A stretch of 64,000 nucleotides of DNA from SCUB01 sp041918675 (GCA_041918675.1 JAYRVF010000011.1:248001-312000); one strand, 5' to 3'; counted from the first letter of the stretch, positions 6,932 through 16,109 are shown. Translations and numbers: made by a program. Notes: generated by a model not told the origin, from the letters alone.

Positions 6932-9421
6932 ATGCGGCTGTTGCTACGGTTTCTGGGATTTCTGTTCGCGGCCGGAACGATCGTCTTCCTCGTCGGTGTC
7001 GCGGGGACGGCGGGCGCGATCTGGCATTTCTCGAAGGACCTGCCGGACTATTCCCAGCTCCAGGACTACGAACCACCGGTGATGACGCGCGTGCACGCCT
7101 CCGACGGCTCGCTGCTCGCCGAATATGCCAAGGAGCGCCGGCTCTATCTGCCGATCCAGGCGATCCCGAAATCCGTCATCAACGCGTTCCTGGCCGCCGA
7201 GGACAAGAACTTCTACGACCATGGCGGGCTCGACTTCGCCGGCATCGGCCGAGCGGTCTATCTCTATTTGCAGAATTACGGTTCGAACCGCCGTCCGCAG
7301 GGCGCCTCGACGATCACGCAGCAGGTCGCCAAGAACTTCCTGCTCACCAACGAGGTCTCCTTCACGCGCAAGATCAAGGAAGCGCTTCTGGCGTTGCGTA
7401 TCGAGCGCACTTATTCGAAGGAAAAGATCCTCGAGCTCTACCTCAACGAAATCTATCTGGGGCTCGGCGCCTATGGCGTGGCCGCCGCCTCGCTCGTCTA
7501 TTTCGACAAGTCGGTGAACGAGCTGACGGTGGCGGAAGCGGCCTATCTTGCCGCGCTGCCGAAGGCGCCGGCGGTGCTTCATCCGGTGCGCAATCGCGAC
7601 CGCGCGATCGAGCGGCGCAACTACGTCGTCGATCGGCTGCTGGAAAACGGCTGGGTCAAGCAGGCCGAGGCCGACAAGGCGCGCAAGGAGCCGCTCAACG
7701 TTTCGGTGCGCACGACGGGCGCGCACATCTTCACCGCCGAATATTTCGCCGAGGAAGTCCGGCGCGACCTGTTCGAGCGCTACGGCGAGAAGAAGCTCTA
7801 TGAGGGCGGACTTTCCGTTCGCACCACGCTCGATCCCAAGTTGCAGGTGCTCGCCCGCAAGGTGCTGACCAATTCGCTGGTGAATTACGACGAAAGCCAG
7901 GGCTGGCGCGGCGCGACGGCGAAGATCGATCCCGCCGGCGACTGGGGCATGAAGCTCGCCGACGTGAAATCCCTGTCCGACGTGACGCCCTGGCGCATGG
8001 CCGTGGTGCTGGAGGTGGGCGAGCAGGGCGCGCGCATCGGCTTCCAGCCCGGCCGCGAGCTCGGCGGGGCGGTGGTCAAGGAACGCGTGACCGGCCTGGT
8101 GTCGCTCGACGGCGTCAAATGGGCCAAGCCCGCGACCGGACCCAGCCGCTTCAAGGCGCCGACGGCGGTGTCGCAGGTGCTCGCGCCGGGCGACGTCATC
8201 TATGTCGAGCAGCTCCTCGCCAAGGACGGCAAGCCGGTCGACGGCCAGTTCCGCCTGCGGCAATTGCCGGAGGTCTCCGGCGGTCTGGTGGTGATGGATC
8301 CGTGGACCGGGCGCGTGCTCGCGATGGTCGGCGGCTTCTCCTTCGACCAGAGCCAGTTCAACCGCGCGACGCAGGCCTGGCGCCAGCCGGGTTCCTCGTT
8401 CAAGCCGTTCGTCTATTCCGCCGCGCTCGACAACGGCTATACGCCCTCGACGGTGGTCATCGACGCGCCGATCGAAATCGATCAAGGCGCGGGGCAGGGC
8501 GTGTGGCGGCCGGAGAACTATTCGACCGGCAAATATTACGGTCCGCAGACGCTGCGCTTCGGCATCGAGCAGTCGCGCAACGTCATGACCGTGCGCCTGG
8601 CGCAGGACGTCGGCATGCCGCTGATCGGCGAGTACGCCAAGCGCTTCGGCATCTACGATTCACTGCCGCCCTATCTCTCCTACGCGCTCGGCGCCGGCGA
8701 GACGACGGTGATGCGCATGGTGACGGCCTATTCGATGTTCGCCAACGGCGGCCGCCGCATCAAGGCGACGCTGATCGACCGCATCCAGGACCGCTACGGC
8801 CACACCATCTACAAGCATGACGAACGCGAATGTCGCGGCTGCGGCGCCGACGGCTGGAAGAGCCAGCCGGAGCCGAGCCTGGTCGACCGGCGCGAGCAGG
8901 TCATCGATCCGATGACGGCCTACCAGATCACCTCGATGATGGAAGGCGTCGTCCAGCGCGGCACCGCGACCACGGTGCGCGAGGTCGGCAAGCCGATCGC
9001 CGGCAAGACCGGCACGACCAATGACGAGAAGGATGTCTGGTTCATCGGCTTCTCGCCCGACGTCGCGGTCGGCGTCTATCTCGGCTACGACAAGCCGCGC
9101 CATCTCGGCCGCGGCGCGACCGGCGGCCATCTCGCCGCGCCGGTGGTGCGCGACTTCCTCAAGGTGGCGCTCGCCGACAAGCCGGCCGTGCCGTTCCGCG
9201 TGCCCGCCGGCATCAAGCTCATCCGCATCGATCCGAAGAGCGGCATGCGGGTCGCCGCCGGCGCGGGCGGCGCGTCGATCCTGGAAGCGTTCAAGCCCGG
9301 CACGGCGCCGCCGGACAACTACTCGATCATCGGCGTGGCCGATGCCGACGGCCGTCCGCTGACGGTGTCGCCCGAGGCCGATCGCGCGATCATCCGCTCC
9401 GGCACCGGCGGGCTCTACTAG
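6932..9421 (+). CDS. mrcA: Penicillin-binding protein 1A (bifunctional transglycosylase/transpeptidase)
   Basis: 829-aa class A PBP from the ATG at 6932 (an upstream in-frame ATG at 6878 lies before any conserved sequence). One N-terminal membrane helix (residues 3-30) is followed by a GT51 glycosyltransferase domain with EDKNFYDHGG and QGASTITQQVAKN. An OB-like insert follows, then a transpeptidase domain with all three motifs: SSFKPF (SxxK serine), SRN and KTGTT. It polymerises and crosslinks peptidoglycan on the outer face of the inner membrane. It follows the amidase gene, giving a synthesis/hydrolysis pair. Length and motifs are normal for the family. Confidence 0.95.
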   Translation: MRLLLRFLGFLFAAGTIVFLVGVAGTAGAIWHFSKDLPDYSQLQDYEPPVMTRVHASDGSLLAEYAKERRLYLPIQAIPKSVINAFLAAEDKNFYDHGGLDFAGIGRAVYLYLQNYGSNRRPQGASTITQQVAKNFLLTNEVSFTRKIKEALLALRIERTYSKEKILELYLNEIYLGLGAYGVAAASLVYFDKSVNELTVAEAAYLAALPKAPAVLHPVRNRDRAIERRNYVVDRLLENGWVKQAEADKARKEPLNVSVRTTGAHIFTAEYFAEEVRRDLFERYGEKKLYEGGLSVRTTLDPKLQVLARKVLTNSLVNYDESQGWRGATAKIDPAGDWGMKLADVKSLSDVTPWRMAVVLEVGEQGARIGFQPGRELGGAVVKERVTGLVSLDGVKWAKPATGPSRFKAPTAVSQVLAPGDVIYVEQLLAKDGKPVDGQFRLRQLPEVSGGLVVMDPWTGRVLAMVGGFSFDQSQFNRATQAWRQPGSSFKPFVYSAALDNGYTPSTVVIDAPIEIDQGAGQGVWRPENYSTGKYYGPQTLRFGIEQSRNVMTVRLAQDVGMPLIGEYAKRFGIYDSLPPYLSYALGAGETTVMRMVTAYSMFANGGRRIKATLIDRIQDRYGHTIYKHDERECRGCGADGWKSQPEPSLVDRREQVIDPMTAYQITSMMEGVVQRGTATTVREVGKPIAGKTGTTNDEKDVWFIGFSPDVAVGVYLGYDKPRHLGRGATGGHLAAPVVRDFLKVALADKPAVPFRVPAGIKLIRIDPKSGMRVAAGAGGASILEAFKPGTAPPDNYSIIGVADADGRPLTVSPEADRAIIRSGTGGLY

Positions 9422-9658
9422 CGGCCCGCATCGCCCGCGTTCCCTCGCGTCGCCTGATCCCATCGCTTCGACACGTTCTCGCGCGCGGACATTCTTCCTC
9501 GCGCGAGGCTCGACGCGCGCTCGCGACATCAATCGGCAACATTTCCGTCATCGCGAAGTAACGCGCCCGTCACGCGGACGAGTGGTCGCGCGTTAATCGC
9601 CTGTCACAAGCCCCGCCTAGTTTTTTCTCGACGACTCGAATCGACGGGAGACGACGGC

Positions 9659-10429
9659 ATGCTGCACACCAGGACCATCACGGTCGCCGGCCCGATGAAC
9701 CGCTTCACCGTTTCTCTGGCGCGGCATGGCGACGAGGTGCTGGAGGCGCAGCGCTTGCGCTGGCGGGTCTTCGCCGAGGAACAAGGCGCGCGGCTGGCGA
9801 CACCGCAACCGGGCATCGACATCGACCGTTTCGATCCGCATTGCGAGCACCTCATCGTCCGCGACCGCGTCACCGAATCCGTGGTCGGCACCTACCGTCT
9901 TCTCGGCGCGGCCGCGTCGCGGGCAACCGGCGGCTTCTATTCGGAGCAGGAGTTCGACCTGAGGCGGCTCGCCGGGCTTCGACCCGGCATGATCGAAATG
10001 GGACGCTCCTGCGTGCATCCGGACTATCGTGGCGGGGCGATCATCGCGCTGTTGTGGGCGGGCCTGGGCGACTACATCGCGGTGATGGGCGCGCGGACGT
10101 TGATCGGCTGCGCCAGCATCTCGCTCGCCGACGGCGGCCATGGCGCGGCCAGTATCTACGCCGGCGCCGTGCGCTCCCATCTTAGCCCGCGCGCGCATCG
10201 CGTGCGGCCGTTGCATCCCTTGCCGCTGCAAGGCCTCGACAAGACGCGCGACGCGACCCCGCCGCCGCTGATCAAGGGCTATCTGCGATCCGGCGCGATG
10301 ATCTGCGGCGCGCCCGCGTTCGATCCGGATTTCAACACGGCCGATCTGTTCATGATGCTGCCGCTCGAACGCCTCGACCTGCGTTACGCGCGCCACTTCC
10401 AGCGGCCGCGGCCGAAAGCGGCGGCGTGA
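9659..10429 (+). CDS. olsB: L-ornithine N-alpha-acyltransferase (ornithine lipid synthesis, step 1)
   Basis: 256-aa protein of the hemolysin-like GNAT group (Acetyltransf_5). It has the typical core EAQRLRWRVF, VVGTYRLL, IEMGRSCVHPDYR and a C-terminal KGYLRSGAMICGAPAFDP..FNTADLF. OlsB transfers a 3-hydroxyacyl chain from ACP to ornithine to give lyso-ornithine lipid. The start has a GGGAG ribosome site 7 bases upstream. It overlaps the next gene by 1-4 bases, so the two form an OlsB/OlsA pair making phosphate-free membrane lipids, usually raised under phosphate limitation (known for rhizobia; no Pho box identified here). Confidence 0.88.
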   Translation: MLHTRTITVAGPMNRFTVSLARHGDEVLEAQRLRWRVFAEEQGARLATPQPGIDIDRFDPHCEHLIVRDRVTESVVGTYRLLGAAASRATGGFYSEQEFDLRRLAGLRPGMIEMGRSCVHPDYRGGAIIALLWAGLGDYIAVMGARTLIGCASISLADGGHGAASIYAGAVRSHLSPRAHRVRPLHPLPLQGLDKTRDATPPPLIKGYLRSGAMICGAPAFDPDFNTADLFMMLPLERLDLRYARHFQRPRPKAAA

Positions 10430-11235
10430 TGCGCGAAGCCTTGCGTCTGGCGCGCGCGGCCGTCCACGTCGGCGAGGCGGCATGGAAGCTGCGCGCGCTC
10501 GCGCCGCGTTGGAGCATTGACGAGCGACGGGCGGAAGTCGCGCGCTGGTCGCGGGAGGTCTTCGCCATACTCGGCGTCGGGCTCGACATCACGGGGCCGC
10601 CGGAGGGCCGCGCGGATGGGCCGGTGATGGTCGTCGCCAATCACGTCTCCTGGCTCGACATCGTCGCGCTGCTCGCCGCCGGCGACATGGAATTCGTCGC
10701 CAAGGCGGAGGTCGCGGACTGGCCGGTGGTCGGCGCGCTCGCCCGGCGCATGCGCACCGTCTTTGTCGATCGCAACCGCCGCGCCTCGTCGCGCGCGGTG
10801 ACCGCCGCGCTCACCGAGCGCCTGGCCGCGGGCGCGTCGATCTGCGTCTTTCCCGAGGGCACGACGACGGCGGGCGAGCGGCTTGCGCCGTTTCGCGCGC
10901 CGATGATGGAGGCCGCCGCCCGCGCCTCGGCGCGCGTCCAGCCGGTCGCGATCCGTTATCTTGACGCCGATGGCGACCGCAGCGATCTGCCCGCCTTCAC
11001 CGGAGACATGTCGCTGCACGAGTCGCTTTGGCGAATCGCGCGCGGCGCCGGTCTGCGCGCCGAGTTGCGCTTCCTGCCGGCTTTCGACGCGACTGGGCTC
11101 GACCGGCGCGCCATCGCGGCGCGGGCCGAGCGCGCGATCGCCGATTGCCTCGGCGTCGGCGTGCGGCCGAACCTGGCGCCGCCGGTCCTGGAGAGCGAAC
11201 CCTTGGCCATTGCCTTTGATTTCGCGGCCCGCTAA
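10426..11235 (+). CDS. olsA: Lyso-ornithine lipid O-acyltransferase (PlsC family)
   Basis: 269-aa membrane-associated acyltransferase with the PlsC motifs NHVSWLD (NHx4D), FVDRNRR and FPEGTT. The start may be GTG 10426 or ATG 10429; either overlaps the end of olsB, showing translational coupling. In this context it should acylate lyso-ornithine lipid rather than lyso-phosphatidate, although PlsC-type enzymes can do both. The pair separates mrcA from prfB, which are adjacent in several rhizobia. Confidence 0.85.
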   Translation: MMREALRLARAAVHVGEAAWKLRALAPRWSIDERRAEVARWSREVFAILGVGLDITGPPEGRADGPVMVVANHVSWLDIVALLAAGDMEFVAKAEVADWPVVGALARRMRTVFVDRNRRASSRAVTAALTERLAAGASICVFPEGTTTAGERLAPFRAPMMEAAARASARVQPVAIRYLDADGDRSDLPAFTGDMSLHESLWRIARGAGLRAELRFLPAFDATGLDRRAIAARAERAIADCLGVGVRPNLAPPVLESEPLAIAFDFAAR

Positions 11236-11325
11236 ATCCTTGCGCGCATATGATCGCGACGGTGGCGCAGGCGCCATCGGCTCCGCACTCGCGGCGGCCG
11301 CTCGATCATCGGGGACAGGCCACGC

Positions 11326-12457
11326 ATGCGCGCGGAAATCGAGAAGCTCGTCGAGGAAATCAAGCAGTCGGTCGGGCTGCTGAGGAGGCATCTTTGACGT
11401 CGACACCGCGACATTGCGCCTGGCCGAGCTGAACAAGCTCGCCGAAGATCCCGACTTCTGGAACGATCCGCAGAAGGCGCAGAAGCTGATGCAGGAGCGC
11501 ACCGCGCTGGAAGACCAGCTCGGCGCGATCGCGCGTATCGAAAGCGAGCTCGCCGACCATGTCGGCATGATCGAGCTCGGCGAGGCCGAGGCCGACGACG
11601 CGGTCGTCACCGAGGCCGAGGAGGCGTTGCGGGCGCTGCGCAAGGAGGTTGCGCGGCGCGAGCTTGAGGCGTTGCTGTCGGGCGAGGCCGACGCCAACGA
11701 CACCTATCTGGAGGTCCATGCCGGCGCCGGCGGTACCGAGAGCCAGGATTGGGCCGAGATGCTGCTGCGCATGTACACGCGCTGGGCCGAGCAGCACGGC
11801 TACAAGATCGACTATCTCGAGGAGACGCAGGGCGAGGAAGCCGGCATCAAGTCGGCGACCGTGCAGATCAAGGGCCACAACGCCTATGGTTGGCTCAAGA
11901 GCGAGGATGGCGTGCACCGACTGGTGCGCATCTCGCCGTTCGATTCCAACGCGCGGCGGCACACCTCCTTCGCCAGCGTCGCGGTCTATCCCGTCGTCGA
12001 CGACCGCATCGTCATCAACATCAACGAGGCGGATGTGCGCGTCGACACCATGCGCTCGGGCGGGGCGGGCGGCCAGCACGTCAACAAGACCGAATCGGCG
12101 GTGCGGCTGACCCACATGCCGACCGGCATCGCGGTGGTGTGCCAGGCCGAACGCTCGCAGCACAAGAATCGCGCGCAGGCCTGGAACATGCTGCGCGCGC
12201 GCCTCTACGAGGCCGAGCTCAAACGGCGCGAGGCGCAGGCCGTCGCCGAACAGGCCGCCAAGACCGACATCGGCTGGGGCCATCAGATCCGCTCCTACGT
12301 GCTCCAGCCCTATCAGATGGTGAAGGACCTGCGCACCGGCGTGCAGACCTCGAACACCGGCGGCGTGCTCGACGGCGATCTCGACGAATTCATGGCCGCG
12401 GCGTTGGCGCAGAAGGCCTTCGGCGGCGGACCGCTCAGCGTCGAGGATGTGGATTAG
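11326..12457 (+). CDS. prfB: Peptide chain release factor 2, with programmed +1 frameshift
   Basis: 376-aa RF2 made by frameshifting. The zero frame runs from ATG 11326 for 23 codons to an in-frame TGA at 11395. The slippery CTT T GA C and an internal AGGAGG placed 3 bases before CTT allow a +1 shift to the frame starting GAC at 11396, which continues to 12457. The main part carries RISPFDS (the SPF stop-codon-reading motif of RF2; RF1 has PxT) and GGAGGQHVNKTES (GGQ, which triggers peptidyl-tRNA hydrolysis). RF2 reads UGA and UAA, and the in-frame UGA makes its own synthesis self-limiting. Confidence 0.95.
11383..11398 (+). promoter_or_regulatory. prfB programmed frameshift site
   Basis: AGGAGG (11383-11388), 3-base spacer CAT, CTT TGA C (11392-11398). 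This matches the known prfB recoding element: Shine-Dalgarno-like stimulator, slippery CUU codon in the P site, and poorly terminated UGA followed by C. Confidence 0.95.
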
Positions 12458-12586
12458 CGCGTTCGGAAAAAGCCGGACCGCCTCGCGGCAGGGATCGCGC
12501 GCCGGAAAAAGTCGCCGGCGCGGTCAAGGTCCGATCCATGTGGAGCGCTTGTTCGGACGCGCGGGAATTCGTTCCCGCGCGAGCGG

Positions 12587-13123
12587 TCAGGTCGACGCCA
12601 TTGCCGCGAAGAGCGCGCGATAGTGCGCCTCGGCGTCCGCCTCTTGCTTGCCGTCGACCGAAAACGATTCCATGACCTCGACCGGCAGGTTGAGGAACGC
12701 GTTCACGCAGCGGAAAATGATGTTGTAGATTTCCTCGACCTCCGCCTGCAATTGCGCGGGATCCTTGATGGCGCGCGGCGAGGGGATGTTCCAATGCGCG
12801 CGCACGGGCTGCCCGCGCCAGTTCGGGCAGCTCTCGCCCAGGTTCCGGTTGCACAGGCTGATCACGTAATCGAATTTCGGCGCCAGTGGCCCCTGCAGGC
12901 TTTCCAGGCTGCGCGTGCGCAACCCTTCGGTGTTGATGCCGCGTTCTTCGAGAACGTGCCGGACGATCTTCGGCACCGCCTTCATCGGCTCGACTCCGGC
13001 GCTGAACGCGCGCACCGCGCCGCCGGAAAAGTGATTGGTGATCGCCTCCGCCATGATCGAACGTCCGCCGTTTTCGCGGCAGAGGTAGAGAATTCGTTTT
13101 CTTCGGGGCTGACGACGGAGCAT
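12587..13123 (-). CDS. ArsC-like / low-molecular-weight tyrosine phosphatase family protein
   Basis: 178 aa from ATG 13123 (ribosome site AGCGGGA about 9 bases upstream; TTG 13192 or ATG 13189 would add 22-23 unconserved residues). The P-loop CRENGGRS near residue 17 fits CX5R of LMW-PTP fold enzymes. A later cysteine pair in ISLCNRNLGESC resembles the redox cysteines of thioredoxin-coupled arsenate reductase. It is therefore probably an arsenate reductase or a related phosphatase in the cytoplasm. No other ars genes lie nearby, the cysteine spacing is one residue longer than I recall for the classical enzyme, and the C-terminal ~50 residues are extra, so the substrate is uncertain. Confidence 0.72.
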   Translation of the reverse strand: MLRRQPRRKRILYLCRENGGRSIMAEAITNHFSGGAVRAFSAGVEPMKAVPKIVRHVLEERGINTEGLRTRSLESLQGPLAPKFDYVISLCNRNLGESCPNWRGQPVRAHWNIPSPRAIKDPAQLQAEVEEIYNIIFRCVNAFLNLPVEVMESFSVDGKQEADAEAHYRALFAAMAST

Positions 13124-13192
13124 GGCGCGTTTCCCGCTTGAAGCGTCGCGCGCATTGGCTCGCGCGTGCGTTGGGCCGATCATCCTCATCAA

Positions 13193-13674
13193 ACCTTTCG
13201 AAATGATTTGCGCGGCAAAAATTTCCGCGTTCGGCCGGACGAACCGCGAAGATTCTCATCGCGATCGGACGCTCCACGCGCGAGACATGCGTCATTCCGC
13301 GACACGCGCGCCCGTGGTTGTGACTCCATGTCAGGCAGTCGTCGCGACGTCGCGCCGCGCGCGCCATCCTAACGCGATCGCCCGTTCCGTTCGGGTCGTT
13401 CCAAGAAACGTCGCCCGCGCCGTCATGGCCGCGGTCTTCGCGCTTGGCGCGATCGCGCGCGCCGGCGGGCGATGCCGGCAAGATACGGCGAATTGGAACG
13501 GTTTCGTCAACGCGGCGTCGACGATGTCCGCGCGCCGGCGAAACCAACCGTTCGATCGCTTCGATTGGCGTTAATCGATTCAGAATCCATCAACGGCGGA
13601 CCATCATCGTTCCTCTCCGCGTTATCGCGCGGCGCGAAGTTCACGCGCGCGAGACCCCGAGAAGAGGCGAAGTC
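13193..13674. other. Intergenic region between the ArsC-like and EAL genes
   Basis: About 480 bases between divergently transcribed genes. It contains scattered TTCGAA-like stretches and no convincing gene; the frames that continue the EAL gene upstream to 13444 lack a ribosome site and domain content. Promoters for both neighbours must lie here, but I cannot place them. Confidence 0.45.
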
Positions 13675-14922
13675 ATGAACCACGCGCTCGATGGCGGCGA
13701 GGATTGCCGCGGCAGACTCCTCATCATCGACGACGATCCCATCCAGTCGGCGATCGTCGGCCGCATCGCGACGGCGGCCGGTTACGAAACGCTCGTGGTC
13801 GGCTCGATCGAGGAGGCCGAGCTTGCCTTCGGCGCGCGCGCGTTCGATTGCATCGCGCTCGATCTGGCGCTCGGCGGGCGCGGGACGATGGAAACGCTGC
13901 GCGCGCTCGCCCGTCGCGGCCGCAAGACGCCGGTCGTCGTCATCGGCGACTGCGAGCCCCATACGCTCAACCTTCTTCTCAACGCCTCGGCCTCGCTCGG
14001 CCTCAACATCGTCGCGATGCTGGAAAAGCCGATCAACCACGACGAACTTCGCCGGGCGATCGCCCCTTATCTCGGCAACGTCGATCCGGCGAGCCAGGAA
14101 GCGCGCGCCGGCGAGGCGGAAGCCGACCAGATACGCGCCGCGATCGCCAGCGGCGATATCCAGCTCGAATTCGTGCCCAAAATGGCGCTCGCAAGCGGCC
14201 ACGTCTATGGCTGCGACGCGGCGGCGCATTGGCTGAGTCCGCGTGACGGCTATGTCGGTTCGGCCGCGCTGCGCGCGACGGCGAAGCGGTTCGGCCTCGC
14301 GCCGGCGCTCGACGAGGTGATCCTGCGCGAGACGTTGCGCAAGGGCGGGACGATCGCCCAGACCCGGCCCGACTTCACCATCGCGGTCGACGTGACCGAT
14401 TTCCTCACCGGCGACGCGGACGCGCCCGCCAAACTCGCCGAGATCGCCAAGGGCGCGGGCGGCTCGCTCGGCTTTCTCACGCTCGCGGTCCAGCAGTCCG
14501 CGCTCGCGCAAGGCGACGCCATTCTCGACGCGTTGGTGCGGCTGCGGGTTCACGGCGTCGGCATCGCGCTGAGCGAATTCGGCGCCGCCCCGATCTCGCT
14601 CTGCGCGCTCGCGCGCCGTCCGTTCGGCGAGGCCGTGATCGACGCGCGTCTCGTCGCGCCGATGATCGATCGTTCCGAGGCGCGGAAGATCGTGCGCGCG
14701 GCGGTCGCCGTGGCCAACGAACTCGGCATGCTTTCGGTCGCCGCCGGCGTCGATCAGCCGCGCATGGTGCCGATGCTGCGGGAGGCGGGATGCTGGGCGG
14801 CCAAGGGGCTCGCCATCGCCACGCCCGTCAGCCTGTCGCAGATGCCCATGGCGATCGATAGTTGGAAGACGGCCGCCGCGCCCGTGGCGCCATCATCGGC
14901 GGGCCGCCGCGCGGCGACGTGA
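13675..14922 (+). CDS. Response regulator with degenerate EAL domain
   Basis: 415 aa, start at ATG 13675 with a GAAGAGGCGA ribosome site. Residues 15-135 form a receiver domain: acidic LLIIDDDP, the phospho-acceptor aspartate in ALDLALGG and the lysine in LEKP. Residues 155-395 have the EAL fold, but the signature E-A-L is replaced (GCDAAAHW where active enzymes have GFEALLRW). The metal-binding Asp pair, normally DDFG, is LSEFGA. It is therefore unlikely to hydrolyse c-di-GMP and may bind it or a partner protein instead. No sensor kinase gene is adjacent. Confidence 0.82.
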   Translation: MNHALDGGEDCRGRLLIIDDDPIQSAIVGRIATAAGYETLVVGSIEEAELAFGARAFDCIALDLALGGRGTMETLRALARRGRKTPVVVIGDCEPHTLNLLLNASASLGLNIVAMLEKPINHDELRRAIAPYLGNVDPASQEARAGEAEADQIRAAIASGDIQLEFVPKMALASGHVYGCDAAAHWLSPRDGYVGSAALRATAKRFGLAPALDEVILRETLRKGGTIAQTRPDFTIAVDVTDFLTGDADAPAKLAEIAKGAGGSLGFLTLAVQQSALAQGDAILDALVRLRVHGVGIALSEFGAAPISLCALARRPFGEAVIDARLVAPMIDRSEARKIVRAAVAVANELGMLSVAAGVDQPRMVPMLREAGCWAAKGLAIATPVSLSQMPMAIDSWKTAAAPVAPSSAGRRAAT

Positions 14923-14933
14923 TCGCGTCCGGC

Positions 14934-15203
14934 TTAGATTGCGTCCGCGCGCGCGACGACGTTCTGATGAATTTCGCTCAGGTAATCCTCGTCCCGTGAA
15001 CGCCCCGGAGCGGCGAACAAGTACCAGGGATATCCGGGCCTGCCCCACAGGTCGGGAACGAATCGTCGGCCAAACAAATCGAAGACCGAATATCCGTTGC
15101 GCTCGAAGAACGCGAAGAAGTCATGCTTGGTGAAGCCGAACAGCTTCGCGCTGTACTCAAAACCGCATTCGAAAACGACAAGCGGCGGGCTGCATAGCGC
15201 GTT
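14934..15203 (-). pseudogene. C-terminal remnant of an FkbM-like methyltransferase
   Basis: 89 sense codons with no start codon in the N-terminal part. The translation contains PPLVVFECGF, KLFGFTKHDFFAFFERN and GYSVFDLFG, which resemble the C-terminal part of FkbM-family methyltransferases. The reading frame is the same as that of the upstream methyltransferase gene and is separated from it by a single TAG codon (15204-15206). The sequence is AT-richer than its surroundings. Either a decayed gene end joined to an unrelated methyltransferase, or the tail of a once-longer protein. The family assignment is by motif recollection only. Confidence 0.55.
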
Positions 15204-15821
15204 CTAATTGCTCCTGCGCGCGATGTAGGGCTGCTGTTTCCATTCCGGCAGGAAGCGATTAGCTGTCACCTTGCGGAATACGACCGCCTTTCCGAGATCA
15301 AGAGCGATCTCATATCCGGGTTGCTCTGACAGCAGATTGAGCAACTCCCTGACGGAATGCAGTTGAATATCATCGATCATGATGAATCCATCCGCGTGTA
15401 CCATATGGTTCAGATAGCAAAAATCGACAAATACATGCGGCCAGCCGTGATGTCCATCGATGAGCGCGAAATCTACGTCGGCGGGTGCATTCGCAGCGAG
15501 CTTGGGCAACTCCCATTGTGAATAGCCAAGAATTGCTCTGAGATGGGCCGTATCGATGTCATTAGCTTCACAATATGATTTGATGCGCTCAAAGAGCGCT
15601 ACATCAGGAGCGATGGAAACGACGCGCTCAGATCCCGAGAGGAGGAAGGTAATCGTCGAGTTACCCGCACCGGTTTCAATGATGTGACGACAGCTATGTT
15701 TACAAAGAAAATCGAGTAGTGACCCGAGATGGCTGGCCTCAAAACCGCCGGTATTCCAGGTCTTTCCACCATCCCAGGAGTGCAATTTTGGGAGATTCAA
15801 TAGATAGTCGGATGATCGCAT
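15204..15821 (-). CDS. SAM-dependent methyltransferase, class I (Methyltransf_24 type)
   Basis: 205 aa from ATG 15821, which has an AAGG ribosome site 5 bases upstream (a TTG at 15836 is the alternative). The Rossmann-fold SAM motif IIETGAGNST is at about residues 42-51, an acidic loop ALIDGHHGW in the middle, and GFIMIDDIQ further on. This pattern is typical of small methyltransferases encoded in glycan or secondary-metabolite clusters. Substrate unknown. Base composition is clearly AT-richer than neighbours and codon choice differs, suggesting horizontal transfer. The neighbours on both sides are conserved housekeeping genes, so this is an isolated insert. Confidence 0.75.
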   Translation of the reverse strand: MRSSDYLLNLPKLHSWDGGKTWNTGGFEASHLGSLLDFLCKHSCRHIIETGAGNSTITFLLSGSERVVSIAPDVALFERIKSYCEANDIDTAHLRAILGYSQWELPKLAANAPADVDFALIDGHHGWPHVFVDFCYLNHMVHADGFIMIDDIQLHSVRELLNLLSEQPGYEIALDLGKAVVFRKVTANRFLPEWKQQPYIARRSN

Positions 15822-16109
15822 AAAAACCTTGGCCAATTGCTGTCGCGGTATGGAGACAAACCTCTATTAGGATCTCCAGTAGGATCTTGAGCGTTAACTC
15901 CGTTCTAAGCGAAATTGAGCGCCTGATGGCGCAAACCGGCGGCTGGTGGTTGCGGAGATTACTTCCAACCGCCGATGCGGGTCCAGAGTTTCGTTCGCCG
16001 AGCCGGCTTCGATTTGGGATTCGCAATTCGGATTGGTTCCGAAGTCGTGATCGCGCCCGAGCCGGGCCGCCTCGTGCTTGTCGGCAATTGGACCGGGCTT
16101 TAGATCACG
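15822..16109. other. AT-richer spacer, possible decayed sequence
   Basis: Between the methyltransferase start and the palindrome. A short plus-strand frame (about 15974-16102, 42 codons, ending TAG) has plausible protein-like composition but no recognisable domain and no ribosome site. Probably a remnant of the same insertion as the methyltransferase. Confidence 0.35.

Noticed and set aside
6944..8485. Long minus-strand frame antisense to mrcA
   Set aside because: High-GC antisense frame; PBP1A motifs on the other strand are complete.
15893..15908. CtrA-like TTAG-N7-TTAAC on the minus strand before the methyltransferase
   Set aside because: Only one perfect half-site and a foreign, AT-rich context where TTAA is expected by chance.
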